From JAEZPW01 sp035629075 (GTDB lineage Bacteria; Acidobacteriota; Terriglobia; Terriglobales; Acidobacteriaceae), in the NCBI GenBank assembly GCA_035629075.1, contig DASPIK010000033.1, forward strand, positions 1 through 64,000: a stretch of 64,000 nt of DNA, in the 5' to 3' direction. Of the stretch, positions 25,574 to 34,836 are shown in pieces. The translations under genes were made by a program, and so were the position numbers. The stretch's first letter is position 1. The number at the start of each line of letters is the position of its first letter. Under the pieces are notes generated by a model. It saw only the letters and a program-made list of their open reading frames with translations, did not search any database and was not told where the DNA came from.

Positions 25574-26932
25574 TTAAGCAGCCGTGGTAATCACTGCACG
25601 GCTCCTCTCGTGTTCTATGGCCCGCAGCATTTCCGCGTCATCCCCGAACTTGAAATAGGCCATGTTGCGCTGTTGCGCCTGGAACTGTTCGGCACGAGCA
25701 AGATAGCTGAGGCCTTCTTTGTCGACCGCTTCAATCCCTCTCTGGCCCAAATAGCGAACGATGTCCTCAGAAGATCCGTGCATTCGTTCGGGTACCCTTT
25801 CGAGGTATTTCAAGACCTCAGCAGCTCCGACCTCGCCGTCGTGCCGAGCTATACCAACGAGGCCCTCGCTTGCCTTGCGCGCCCAACCCACCACGTATGT
25901 GCCCTCGATTAGCGACCCGCGCTCTGGGTCCAACACTTCGTAGACAGGCCGCTTGGGATCGTTCGCATCCACCTGTGTAATGTACCCGTCGGGTCCACAA
26001 GGTAGCCCCAACTTAGGGTCGTGGACGTCTCCAATCGCGAAAATCATCGTATCGACATCCAGATCGAAGGTCCTGTCCGTTGCCTTCGCCGCTGTACTAC
26101 CGTTACGCGCCACGAGAAGGTTCTCAGTGACGGTTAACCGGCTGATACGACCATCTGGTCCGGCGTGGATTTCGTTCGGAGAGCAGAGGAACTTGAACGT
26201 GAGTCTTGGCTGTGTTCCGCCATCTTCTGGGTACTTTTTGAGGATCGCAAATGTCTCCTCGGTGACTCTGCTGACGTCCTGACCTACGGCTTGCAATGAC
26301 GACTGAACACGCTTCAGTTCGTCCTCAAACTCTCTCCGATCCAAATGCATCTGGATGTGCTCGAATTCCTTGTCGTCGAACTTTGCTTCGAACGGACCTC
26401 GACGGGCTATGACGATAACTTCTTCGGTTGTGCGGTTCGGGTCGTCCTGGAGTAGCCAGCGGGCTATATCGACCATGACATTCCCCATGCCAACGACGGC
26501 TACACGTTTTCCTGTCGAAAAATCCTGTGAAGCAAACGGAGGTAGCAGGTTGTAGTGATAGACGAAGTCCTTGGCCGAATAGACGCCGCGTGCTTCTTCG
26601 CCGGGTAATCCAAGTTTCTTAGTACCTTGGGCCCCAACAGCGAACACCATGGCAGAGGGCCCGAATTGTCGAAGTTCCTCGATTTCCATCGAGTACCCCG
26701 ACCCAACGGGAATGTGGCCGAAGTAGTGAACGTTAGGAAGGCTTAACACTTTCGCGAACTGCTTTCGCAGGCCAAACTTCATCTTGTCTTTGACCGGGTA
26801 TATACCGTATTCGGCAAGTCCTCCTGGCTTAATGTCCCGGTTGAAAACAGCCACTTCATGCCCGGCGAGAGCGATCTTTTGGGCAGCGAACAGCCCCGCC
26901 GGACCGGCGCCCACTACAAACACCGACTTCAT
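25574..26932 (-). CDS. fprA: FAD-dependent ferredoxin-NADP reductase, FprA/adrenodoxin-reductase type
   Basis: A 452-residue flavoprotein with an FAD-binding GAGPAGLFAAQKIA at the N-terminus and the NADP-binding GMGNVMVDIAR motif near residue 150, matching the adrenodoxin reductase/FprA family that moves electrons from NADPH to ferredoxin. The ATG at 26932 is preceded by GGAGGAT. The C-terminal 60 residues, which look alpha-helical, extend beyond the usual fold. The ferredoxin-methyltransferase fusion lies directly downstream and is a plausible electron acceptor. Confidence 0.85.
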   Translation of the reverse strand: MKSVFVVGAGPAGLFAAQKIALAGHEVAVFNRDIKPGGLAEYGIYPVKDKMKFGLRKQFAKVLSLPNVHYFGHIPVGSGYSMEIEELRQFGPSAMVFAVGAQGTKKLGLPGEEARGVYSAKDFVYHYNLLPPFASQDFSTGKRVAVVGMGNVMVDIARWLLQDDPNRTTEEVIVIARRGPFEAKFDDKEFEHIQMHLDRREFEDELKRVQSSLQAVGQDVSRVTEETFAILKKYPEDGGTQPRLTFKFLCSPNEIHAGPDGRISRLTVTENLLVARNGSTAAKATDRTFDLDVDTMIFAIGDVHDPKLGLPCGPDGYITQVDANDPKRPVYEVLDPERGSLIEGTYVVGWARKASEGLVGIARHDGEVGAAEVLKYLERVPERMHGSSEDIVRYLGQRGIEAVDKEGLSYLARAEQFQAQQRNMAYFKFGDDAEMLRAIEHERSRAVITTAA

Positions 26933-27343
26933 GCCATCCTCCGACTTCAGCGCCCCACGCGCACGCCCTGGGCACCCCTACCCAGGAGCATTTGCGGTCA
27001 TTATCCGATACGATGCCACAGCTACTCTGAGTGGACGAGCATCTAAGGTCCGATTTCCAGAGTTCCTCCTGCCCAGATTGAATCCGAAGACTGTAAAGAG
27101 TCGTCCAAACCCGGATAAGTGCAGGACCTGACGACGGTCAGATTCGGCAGATAACACAAAGACGCTTCGGCCTCTCTGAGGTGTCGCCGCGATAACGGGG
27201 CAGATTGGGCTATTCCTGCTTATCGACATCTTTGGTCAGCGGAATTTTGTCGCCGTCCAAACCCCCAACCTGTCTTTTTCGTTACCAATAGCGCCTCACG
27301 TTCATCTCAGTAAGGGGGCATAAAGGGCGGTACGGGAGGTTGG
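26933..27343. other. Divergent intergenic region between fprA and a hybrid kinase
   Basis: About 410 bases without a supported gene. It must hold the promoters of fprA (minus) and the hybrid kinase (plus). A 6-bp hairpin CCTGGG/CCCAGG lies near 26967. No clear -35/-10 pair or known RNA was recognised. Confidence 0.4.
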
Positions 27344-29680
27344 ATGGTTTCTACGGGCGGGGAAGTACCCCGGTTGCGCGCAATGCTTTCATTGCCACGA
27401 CGCCCGCGATCCGCTGCCGTTTGCTACGCGTTCGCCGTAGTCGTCTCGATCACAACCATCGTAGTAGCGCAGCTGCTCTCCTCGCAGAACGGCGTTCCGG
27501 TGCTGTTCATCTTTCCGGCAGCAATCGTCGCCGCGACCTGGTTCGGAGGCAAGTGGCCGGGGTTCGTGTCTCTTATTCTGAGTGGTGCAGGGGCAATCTA
27601 CCTCGCTGTGGACCGGCAAGGCACTTCTGCTATCTCGGCCGACGTCACTTTTCGTTACGTCGCGTTCGCCGCTGTCGCCGTTCTGATCTGGCTGCTTGCC
27701 TCGGCAGTGCAGTCTTCAAGCGACCAGCTTCAGCGCATGAACCTCCGGTTCGGCGGAGTTGTCCAGATCTCGGAAGATGCGATCATCAGCGTCGACGAGC
27801 AGCAGAACATTACGTTGTTCAACCCTGGCGCTGAGGCCATATTCGGCTACAAGGCAGATGAGATTGTTGCACGACCGCTGAACACACTGATTCCCGAACG
27901 ATACCGTAGGATCCACAGCAAGCAATTCGGTGAGTTCAAGAACGCCGAAGATGCGCTGCGGCCGATGGCTGCCCGGAGCATGATTTATGGCTTGCGACGG
28001 GACGGTTCGGAGTTCCCGGCCGAAGCGTCTATCTCGAAGTTCGAGGTTGGTGGGGAAAAGATCTTGACGGTTCGGCTCCGTGACATCAGCGAGCGGCGGG
28101 AGGCGGAACGCAGCCTCCGTGAGATGGTTGCGGTAGTCGAGGCATCGGATGATGCAATCGTCGGGGAAAACCTCGACGGGGTGATTACAAGTTGGAACAC
28201 CGGCGCGGAGAAGACCTATGGCTACACTGCTGCCGAGGTGATCGGACGTAACGCAACCATGCTCGTCGCTCCAGATCGGGCAGACGAGATTGCCGTCAAT
28301 CTGTATCGTGTGCGTCGAGGCGAGAGTTTCCGCATGGAAACTACTCGAGTTCGCAAAGATGGCCGAGATATCGCCATATCGCTCACCGTTTCGCCGATTC
28401 GAGACAGCGAAGGCAACATCTCGGGGGCATCGACAATTGGTCGCGATGTAACCGAGCGCAAGAAACTTGAGGAGCAATTACGTCAATCGCAGAAGATGGA
28501 AGCCATTGGAAGACTGGCGGGTGGCATTGCCCACGATTTTAACAATCTGCTCAGCGTCATAGTCGGATACACCTATGTGCTGCAGTCCAGCCTGCCTGAC
28601 GACGACGGTTTGCGTGGTTCGGCTCAACAGGTCATGCATGCAGCAGAAAAAGCCAGCGCCCTGACCCGCCAGCTGCTTGCATTCAGCCGTCGCCAGGTTC
28701 TGCAGCCCGAAATCGTAGACCTGAATGACATCGTGAACAGCATGCAAAAAATGCTGCCGCGCCTGATCGGCGAAGACATTGATGTCCTTACGATCCCAGC
28801 CTCGAGCCTGGCAAAGATCAAAGCCGATCCCAGCCAGGTCGAACAGGTCATCATGAACCTGGTCGTGAATGCCCGGGATGCCATGCCTAACGGTGGCAAA
28901 CTCACCGTCGAAACCAGCGACATGCATTTCAGCGAAGCTGATGCAGCGCATCACGGCATCAAGCCTGGAGATTACGTTTTGCTTGCGGTTAGCGATACGG
29001 GAATCGGCATGGACCCCGAGACGCGCGCTCACATCTTCGAACCTTTCTTCACCACCAAGGAGGCCGGTCACGGCACCGGGCTTGGGCTTGCCACCGTTTA
29101 CGGCATCGTCAGCCAGAGCAATGGTCATATCTGGGTTTATAGCGAGCCGGGCAAGGGGACTACGTTCAAGATCTACTTCCGAGCAACGACTGAGCAAGGG
29201 CAGCAAACGTCACAGATCTCGCAACGTCCACACCTGGCAGTTACCGGCTCAGAAACTGTGCTTCTGGTAGAAGATGAGCCGAATCTCAGAAACCTGATCG
29301 AGCAAGTGCTAAAGAAACAGGGCTATCGCGTCCTTGTAGCGGGAACCGGTCGAGAGGGGCTCAACGTAGCCGCCGACCACGATGACGTTATCGATGTACT
29401 GCTGACGGATGTCGTTATGCCGCAAATGGGCGGTCAGCAGCTCGCGGATCAACTACGTCCGAAGCATCCGGACATGAGAGTTATCTTCATGTCTGGATAC
29501 ACCAACAACGCGCTGACGCACAGCGGGTCCGTGGATCTCGGTACTGCGTTCCTTCAGAAGCCCTTCACGCCCGATGTTCTGTTGCGGAAGGTACGCGAAG
29601 TGCTCGATCTTCGAGCCAGAGAGCGCCAGCGCAGACGATTGGATCCGCCCACGTCCGGCCTGGCATTCTCGCGTTCTTAA
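27344..29680 (+). CDS. Membrane hybrid histidine kinase with PAS and receiver domains
   Basis: A 778-residue sensor. Four membrane segments lie in the first 130 residues (DUF4118-like), followed by two PAS domains (about 135-250 and 260-375). HisKA has the phosphorylated His397 in GGIAHDFNNLLS, HATPase_c follows (DTGIGMDPETR, GTGLGLATVYG), and a C-terminal receiver has an intact Asp689 in LLTDVVMP. The ATG at 27344 follows GGGAGG by 4 bases. No separate regulator is adjacent, so signal output probably passes through the receiver to an unlinked phosphotransfer protein. Confidence 0.9.
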   Translation: MVSTGGEVPRLRAMLSLPRRPRSAAVCYAFAVVVSITTIVVAQLLSSQNGVPVLFIFPAAIVAATWFGGKWPGFVSLILSGAGAIYLAVDRQGTSAISADVTFRYVAFAAVAVLIWLLASAVQSSSDQLQRMNLRFGGVVQISEDAIISVDEQQNITLFNPGAEAIFGYKADEIVARPLNTLIPERYRRIHSKQFGEFKNAEDALRPMAARSMIYGLRRDGSEFPAEASISKFEVGGEKILTVRLRDISERREAERSLREMVAVVEASDDAIVGENLDGVITSWNTGAEKTYGYTAAEVIGRNATMLVAPDRADEIAVNLYRVRRGESFRMETTRVRKDGRDIAISLTVSPIRDSEGNISGASTIGRDVTERKKLEEQLRQSQKMEAIGRLAGGIAHDFNNLLSVIVGYTYVLQSSLPDDDGLRGSAQQVMHAAEKASALTRQLLAFSRRQVLQPEIVDLNDIVNSMQKMLPRLIGEDIDVLTIPASSLAKIKADPSQVEQVIMNLVVNARDAMPNGGKLTVETSDMHFSEADAAHHGIKPGDYVLLAVSDTGIGMDPETRAHIFEPFFTTKEAGHGTGLGLATVYGIVSQSNGHIWVYSEPGKGTTFKIYFRATTEQGQQTSQISQRPHLAVTGSETVLLVEDEPNLRNLIEQVLKKQGYRVLVAGTGREGLNVAADHDDVIDVLLTDVVMPQMGGQQLADQLRPKHPDMRVIFMSGYTNNALTHSGSVDLGTAFLQKPFTPDVLLRKVREVLDLRARERQRRRLDPPTSGLAFSRS

Positions 29681-29694
29681 TTCTTTGAGAATAC

Positions 29695-29722
29695 TTGCGG
29701 CTCCTGAGACTCAAGGTACAAT
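29695..29722 (+). promoter_or_regulatory. Probable promoter of the Ntn-hydrolase gene
   Basis: TTGCGG (29695-29700), a 16-base spacer and TACAAT (29717-29722), placing a transcript start about 15 bases before the ATG at 29745, with AGGAG at 29733-29737. Confidence 0.5.
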
Positions 29723-29744
29723 ACCCGCGAATCAGGAGCGCTGC

Positions 29745-31211
29745 ATGAAACACAGACTGCTGCTATTTTTCGGGACACTGCTTGTTGTGCTGTTCGCAAC
29801 ACTACTGCTCGTGACTAGCCCGACTTCCGTGAATGCCGTGGCCAACGAGGTGAACCCAGCGCAGTCCGATGCACGTTTGCAGAAGGCTTATCGTTTCGAG
29901 CAGGGCGGATGGGTTTACGTTCACATGGAAGGCTCGCCTTCCAATATCGGATTTCAGCATGGTTACCTGCTTGCGCCGGAAATCGCCGACGCGTTCAACG
30001 TGAAAAAGGTTTCCGATACTCGATCAACGCAGCGCGATTGGGAGTTTTTCCGCGAGACTGCTCGCGAGATACTGTGGCCGAAAACTGATCCCGAATATCA
30101 GCAGGAATTGCAAGGCATCGCGGACGGGCTCGTAGCCCGCGGGGTCAAGATGGACCTTTGGGACGTTGTTGCGCTCAACGGCATGGAAGAAATTCCCGAG
30201 TACTATGTGCCATGGTTGAACCGCCAGCAGAAGAGAAAAGACGCCCCTGAAATCAAAAGTCCCGGCAATTGCAGCGCGTTCGTCGCCACTGGAAGCTGGA
30301 CCAAGGATGGCCAGATCGTCATTGCGCACAATAACTGGACCAGTTATGCACCTGGTGAGCGCTGGACCGTCATATTCGACATCGTGCCGGAAAAGGGCCA
30401 CCGCATTCTGATGGATGGCTACCCGGGCGTGATCGTGAGCGATGACGACTTCGGCATCAACTCGAACGGACTCATGGTGACCGAGACTACGATCACGCAG
30501 TTCTTCGGCTTCGATCCGAACGGCAAGCCGGAATTTGCGCGAGCTCGAAAGGCGCTCCAGTACTCAAATTCCATCGATGACTACGTTCGAATCATGCTCG
30601 ACGGCAACAACGGAGGATACGCAAACGACTGGCTGCTGGGCGACCGCAAGACCGGCGAAATAGCGCGATTCGAACTCGGCCTCAAGCACCACAAAGTCTG
30701 GCGTACAAAAGACGGCTACTTCGAAGGCGCGAATTTCGCCAGCGACCCTGAGCTAATCCGCGATGAAACCGAAGGATTCGACTATAACGACCTGTCCACA
30801 TCTCCGAATGCGCGTCGCATTCGCTGGCAGCAATTGATGAACGAGAACAAGGGCAAGATCGACGTAGCGCTAGCACAGAAGTTCCTCGGCGACCACTTCG
30901 ACACTTACCAAAAGAAAGAAGAAGCGAATGAAAGAACGCTGTGCGGACACGTCGATGTTTCGCCCCGAGGCATACCACAGTGGAGTTGGGTACCCTATCA
31001 TCCCGGCGGCTCTGTGCAAGGCAAAGCGACTGACAGCAGAATGGCCGCACAAATGACCCTGACGGCTCACACCGGGCATCCATGCGGAGAGCGCTTCGTC
31101 GCTGCATCGTTTATGCAGAAACACGGAAGCAAGTTCGGCTGGATGAAAGAAATACTGAAAGACATGCCGTCAGACCCGTGGACTACGTTTACGTCAGGGC
31201 AGAAGCCGTAG
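29745..31211 (+). CDS. Exported C45/phospholipase B-like Ntn-hydrolase
   Basis: A 488-residue protein starting at the ATG at 29745 with AGGAG 7 bases before it. A hydrophobic signal or membrane anchor occupies residues 5-26. The mature part fits the N-terminal nucleophile hydrolase fold of the phospholipase B-like/C45 acyltransferase group. The candidate nucleophile is Cys176 in GNCSAFVA, and HNNWTSYAPGERW follows as in that family. Family members cleave amide or ester bonds after self-processing. The substrate here is unknown, and the protein probably acts outside the cytoplasm. Confidence 0.75.
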   Translation: MKHRLLLFFGTLLVVLFATLLLVTSPTSVNAVANEVNPAQSDARLQKAYRFEQGGWVYVHMEGSPSNIGFQHGYLLAPEIADAFNVKKVSDTRSTQRDWEFFRETAREILWPKTDPEYQQELQGIADGLVARGVKMDLWDVVALNGMEEIPEYYVPWLNRQQKRKDAPEIKSPGNCSAFVATGSWTKDGQIVIAHNNWTSYAPGERWTVIFDIVPEKGHRILMDGYPGVIVSDDDFGINSNGLMVTETTITQFFGFDPNGKPEFARARKALQYSNSIDDYVRIMLDGNNGGYANDWLLGDRKTGEIARFELGLKHHKVWRTKDGYFEGANFASDPELIRDETEGFDYNDLSTSPNARRIRWQQLMNENKGKIDVALAQKFLGDHFDTYQKKEEANERTLCGHVDVSPRGIPQWSWVPYHPGGSVQGKATDSRMAAQMTLTAHTGHPCGERFVAASFMQKHGSKFGWMKEILKDMPSDPWTTFTSGQKP

Positions 31212-31286
31212 GCCAGGTTCAGAAGTCTTAGCAAACTATCCTCAATTCCGCGTGCATCTGCCTAAGTCCGCGGTTAATCTTTTTTC

Positions 31287-32513
31287 ATGCGCACCTACTT
31301 TCACGTCGACATGGATGCGTTTTTCGTCAGCGTGGAGGAGCTGTTTGACCCCTCGTTGAAGGGCAAGCCCGTCGTCGTAGGCGGCCGTCCAAATGAGCGG
31401 GGCGTCTGTTCGGCGGCATCCTATGCGGCGCGCACGTTTGGTGTGCACTCGGCTATGCCGTTGCGCACGGCGTATAAGCTCTGCCCTGAGGCTATCTTTA
31501 TCGACGGCCACCCCGAGCGCTACCGCGAGTACTCGCATAAAGCCTACGAAGTTCTCCAGCGCTTTTCGCCGCAGGTCAGCATGGCCTCGATCGATGAGGC
31601 CTACCTGGATATGACCGGGACGGAGAAGCTGCTGGGCCCGCCGCTGAAAGCCGCGCACGACCTTCACCAGGAGATGAAGCGAGCGACGCAACTCAATTGC
31701 TCGGTCGGCATCGCCAGCTCGCGCATGGTGGCCAAGGTCTGCTCCGATCAGGCGAAGCCAAATGGTGTGCTCATGATTCTGCCCGGCATGGAAGCCCGCT
31801 TTCTTGCGCCTCTGCCGGTGGGCAAGATTCCGGGCATCGGCAAAGTGACAGAGAAATCGTTGCACGACCTCGGCATCCGCCGCGTAGGCGACCTCGCGAA
31901 ACTGGACGACGACTTCCTCGAAGAGCGCTTCGGGAAATGGGGACTGGCCATGGCCGGCAAAGCGCGTGGCGAAGACGCCGGGGGCTGGTACGACGAAGAG
32001 GTCGGCGCCAGCGATCAACCGAAATCGATTAGCCACGAGCATACGTTCGGCGTCGACACCGCCGACCAAACGCAACTTGAAACCACGCTCGCCCGCCTCT
32101 CCGAGATGGTGGGACGACGCCTTCGCGAAAACCGTCTGCACGCCCGAACCGTTCAGTTGAAGCTGCGCTACTCCGATTTCTCAACCATCACGCGTGCGCA
32201 TTCGCTCGCGTCAGGCACGCAGATCGACTCCGAAATCTTCTCCGAGATACGCGAACTTTTCCGCCGCAACTGGAAGCGCGGAGCCGCCATCCGCTTGCTG
32301 GGCGTCCACACATCGGGGTTCGACGAATCCGAAGGCCAACTCGGCCTCATCGATGGCGAGCGCCACGAGAAGTGGAGCAAGGCGCTCAGCGCCGCAGACA
32401 AACTGCGCGACAAGTTCGGCGAATCCGCTGTATCTCTCGCCTCAGGCATGCGGGGTACGTTCAAAGAGAAGACGCACGAGAACCCGGCAGGATTACCGGG
32501 CAAGAGAAAGTAG
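31287..32513 (+). CDS. dinB: DNA polymerase IV (Y family)
   Basis: A 408-residue translesion polymerase. The catalytic carboxylates are in FHVDMDAFFVSVE near the N-terminus and SIDEAYLDM near residue 105, followed by KVCSDQAKPNG and the thumb and little-finger domains (HEHTFG). A basic C-terminal tail is present. A beta-clamp binding motif was not identified with confidence. No LexA box was recognised upstream. Confidence 0.94.
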   Translation: MRTYFHVDMDAFFVSVEELFDPSLKGKPVVVGGRPNERGVCSAASYAARTFGVHSAMPLRTAYKLCPEAIFIDGHPERYREYSHKAYEVLQRFSPQVSMASIDEAYLDMTGTEKLLGPPLKAAHDLHQEMKRATQLNCSVGIASSRMVAKVCSDQAKPNGVLMILPGMEARFLAPLPVGKIPGIGKVTEKSLHDLGIRRVGDLAKLDDDFLEERFGKWGLAMAGKARGEDAGGWYDEEVGASDQPKSISHEHTFGVDTADQTQLETTLARLSEMVGRRLRENRLHARTVQLKLRYSDFSTITRAHSLASGTQIDSEIFSEIRELFRRNWKRGAAIRLLGVHTSGFDESEGQLGLIDGERHEKWSKALSAADKLRDKFGESAVSLASGMRGTFKEKTHENPAGLPGKRK

Positions 32514-32520
32514 TTTTCTC

Positions 32521-32639
32521 GTAGCGTCGGCGCTCGCCGGCTGTGGTGCGGGCGGCTCGCCCGCACAGATGTGCGGAAGCGACTAACCTTGTGCGGCGGC
32601 AAGCTGCCGCCGCGACAGCGGCCGGGCCGGCGGCGCTAC
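32521..32639. repeat. Composite palindromic repeat element downstream of dinB
   Basis: Four GC-rich hairpins lie side by side in 119 bases. The clearest are GTGCGGGCG/CGCCCGCAC (32546-32554 with 32558-32566) and GCGGCGGCA/TGCCGCCGC (32593-32601 with 32605-32613), both 9-bp perfect stems with 3-base loops. The block is bounded by inverted GTAGCG (32521-32526) and CGCTAC (32634-32639). It looks like a mosaic REP-type element. It sits between dinB and pncB and may also serve as a terminator or stabilise the transcript end. Confidence 0.7.
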
Positions 32640-32682
32640 GCTCCTGTGGCAACTGAGTTCCCTGAACCCGCACCTTATTCCC

Positions 32683-34056
32683 GTGCCAGACACGACCCAC
32701 TCCATAGCCCTTCCATGTCCTTCCGCCCTGGTGACCGATCTGTACGAACTCACCATGGCTGCTGCGTACTTTGAAAACAATTTTGCGGCAAACGCCACGT
32801 TCGAGCTGTTTGTCCGCTCGCTTCCCAACGACCGCGGCTATCTGCTATTTGCTGGTCTCGAACAGGCACTTGAGTTCATGGAGCAGGTGCGATTCAAGCC
32901 GGAAGAGATCGACTTCATACGGCGACATCCGGTGTTCAAGCACGTGTCGGACGCCTTTTTCGATTACCTGCGCGATTTTCGTTTCACCGGCGAAGTCTGG
33001 GCCATTCGCGACGGCACGCCTATCTTCGCCCAGGAACCGCTCTTAAGAGTCACAGCGCCAATTATTGAGGCGCAACTGGTCGAAACCTTTCTTCTGAACA
33101 GCGTCGCGTTTCCAACCATGATCGCGACCAAAGCCGCGCGCCTGGTCGAAGCCGCGCAGGGCAGGGCAGTGATCGAGTTCGGTACGCGCCGCGCTCACGG
33201 GGCGCAGGCCGGACTGCTCGCCGCGCGCGCATCTTACGTCGGCGGCTGCGTCGGTACTTCGAACGTTGAGGCCGGATTCCATTACGGCATTCCGACGTAT
33301 GGGACAGTTGCGCACTCATTCATAATGGCGTATGGCGATGAAGAGGAGGCGTTCCGGCGTTTCTGCGACGTTTACCCGGACGACTCCATTCTGCTCATTG
33401 ACACCTACGATACGAAACGCGCTGTCGAGAAGATCATCGCTATGGAACTGCAACCCAAAGCGGTGCGCCTCGACAGCGGCGACCTTGCCGAACAGTCGAA
33501 GATGGTGCGACGAATGCTCGACAGCGCTGGCTTGCAGGATACGAAAATTTTCGCCAGCGGCGACCTCGACGAGTTCATCATCACGCGCATGCTGGCGCAG
33601 CACGCACCCATCGACTTCTTTGCTGTCGGTACTGCATTAGTGACTTCCAAAGACGCTCCGTCGCTCGGCGCTGTTTATAAGCTCGTTGAGATCAAACAAA
33701 ACGGCCAAACCCGCTATGCTGCGAAATTCAGCGAGGACAAGGTAACGTACCCAGGCAAGAAGCAGGTGTTTCGATTCAGCGATGCGCGCGACTGTTATGA
33801 ACGCGACGTGATCGCCCGTGAAAGCGAGTCGCACCCTGGCGCTCAACCGTTGTTGGAATGCATGATGCGCAACGGGGAGCGTACCGATCCCGCACCGGCG
33901 CTCAAAGAAGTGCGCGAACATGCATCCGAGTCACTGCGACGCCTTCCTGCAAGGTACAGGGAACTGAAGGATTCGTCGAAGTATCCGGTCGCGTTCAGCG
34001 ACCAGCTCGAGCGTTTGCTGAAGCAGGTAAAGGATGAGGTCGCGAGCGGGGGTTGA
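32683..34056 (+). CDS. pncB: Nicotinate phosphoribosyltransferase
   Basis: A 457-residue enzyme that joins nicotinate to phosphoribosyl pyrophosphate, feeding NAD salvage. Conserved positions include LVTDLYELTMA near residue 15, FGTRRAHGAQAG near residue 165 and VRLDSGDLAEQSK. The start is a GTG at 32683 without a good ribosome site, so the exact N-terminus is uncertain by up to 20 residues. Confidence 0.92.
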   Translation: MPDTTHSIALPCPSALVTDLYELTMAAAYFENNFAANATFELFVRSLPNDRGYLLFAGLEQALEFMEQVRFKPEEIDFIRRHPVFKHVSDAFFDYLRDFRFTGEVWAIRDGTPIFAQEPLLRVTAPIIEAQLVETFLLNSVAFPTMIATKAARLVEAAQGRAVIEFGTRRAHGAQAGLLAARASYVGGCVGTSNVEAGFHYGIPTYGTVAHSFIMAYGDEEEAFRRFCDVYPDDSILLIDTYDTKRAVEKIIAMELQPKAVRLDSGDLAEQSKMVRRMLDSAGLQDTKIFASGDLDEFIITRMLAQHAPIDFFAVGTALVTSKDAPSLGAVYKLVEIKQNGQTRYAAKFSEDKVTYPGKKQVFRFSDARDCYERDVIARESESHPGAQPLLECMMRNGERTDPAPALKEVREHASESLRRLPARYRELKDSSKYPVAFSDQLERLLKQVKDEVASGG

Positions 34057-34122
34057 CGGGGCACAGCCCCGCCACCACACTGCTTCCAAGATCGCATTGC
34101 GCTCTCTCGTCAGCCCTCTTCG

Positions 34123-34198
34123 CTTCCATCACCAGACCGCGTCTTCACCGCCATTCCGCGTTCTCGTCACCACAGCGCGTGTTCGTCACCACACTGCC
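34123..34198 (+). repeat. Four 19-bp imperfect tandem repeats
   Basis: Units 34123-34141, 34142-34160, 34161-34179 and 34180-34198 are each exactly 19 bases and share a TTC-TCACC-CC/CG pattern (for example TTCTCGTCACCACAGCGCG). A shorter related piece follows at 34199-34210. The array lies between pncB and the minus-strand SRPBCC gene. There are no spacers, so it is not CRISPR-like. Confidence 0.6.
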
Positions 34199-34242
34199 AT
34201 TCGTCGCTGCATAATTTGGTGGCAGCGACCGTCGCCAAGCCG

Positions 34243-34836
34243 TTACTTCGTTGAAAGCCTCTTCAACTGCTCTCCGACTTTCTGCAATCTGTCTGCGATC
34301 TGCGGAGGGAGATCTGTCTTCCTGGCGGGAGGCAGCAGGCGTTCAACAGCTTCCCTGCGGTAATCGAACATGTTCCGGAGTGAGTGACGAATCACCAGGG
34401 CATCTGCAACGCCACCGAGCATACCGAAGCCGGGTCCGTACTCGATGTCGTCGCGGATGAGCGTGCCCTCAGTGCCGTCACGCTCGGAGCGTTCGAAGCC
34501 GTGGCGGTGCGTCCAGAACTCCATCGGACCTTTCACCTGAGCATCGATGAAGTAGCGATCCCATTCGAAATCCACGATGCGTGCGCGCCAGCGAATGCGC
34601 CTTGGCAGCAGGCGGCTTGCACGGAACGACATCACCATCTCGGAACCGATCCCGGCGAACCCGGTGGCTCGGAGGCCGAGCGGATGCCGGGGCGGAGATA
34701 CTAGCCGCAGTTCTTCTATACGCGCGTCCTGCTTGGGAGGTGAGATCCGGGGTAAGTTCTCGGGATTGGCGAAAAATTCGAAAACACGGTTCAAAGGAAC
34801 CGCGATCCAGTGCTCGGAGTGGAAGTGATAAAGCAT
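34243..34836 (-). CDS. SRPBCC family protein
   Basis: A 197-residue protein from the ATG at 34836, chosen because MLYHFHSEHW matches the start of cyclase/START-like domains. It has the SRPBCC pattern (AVPLNRVFEFFANPENLPRI near residue 12) and a C-terminal alpha-helix with a basic end. Members bind or modify hydrophobic ligands. The ligand is not known here. No ribosome site is obvious. Confidence 0.75.
   Translation of the reverse strand: MLYHFHSEHWIAVPLNRVFEFFANPENLPRISPPKQDARIEELRLVSPPRHPLGLRATGFAGIGSEMVMSFRASRLLPRRIRWRARIVDFEWDRYFIDAQVKGPMEFWTHRHGFERSERDGTEGTLIRDDIEYGPGFGMLGGVADALVIRHSLRNMFDYRREAVERLLPPARKTDLPPQIADRLQKVGEQLKRLSTK

Noticed and set aside
34123..34198. CRISPR array
   Set aside because: The 19-base units are contiguous with no spacers and no cas genes are nearby.
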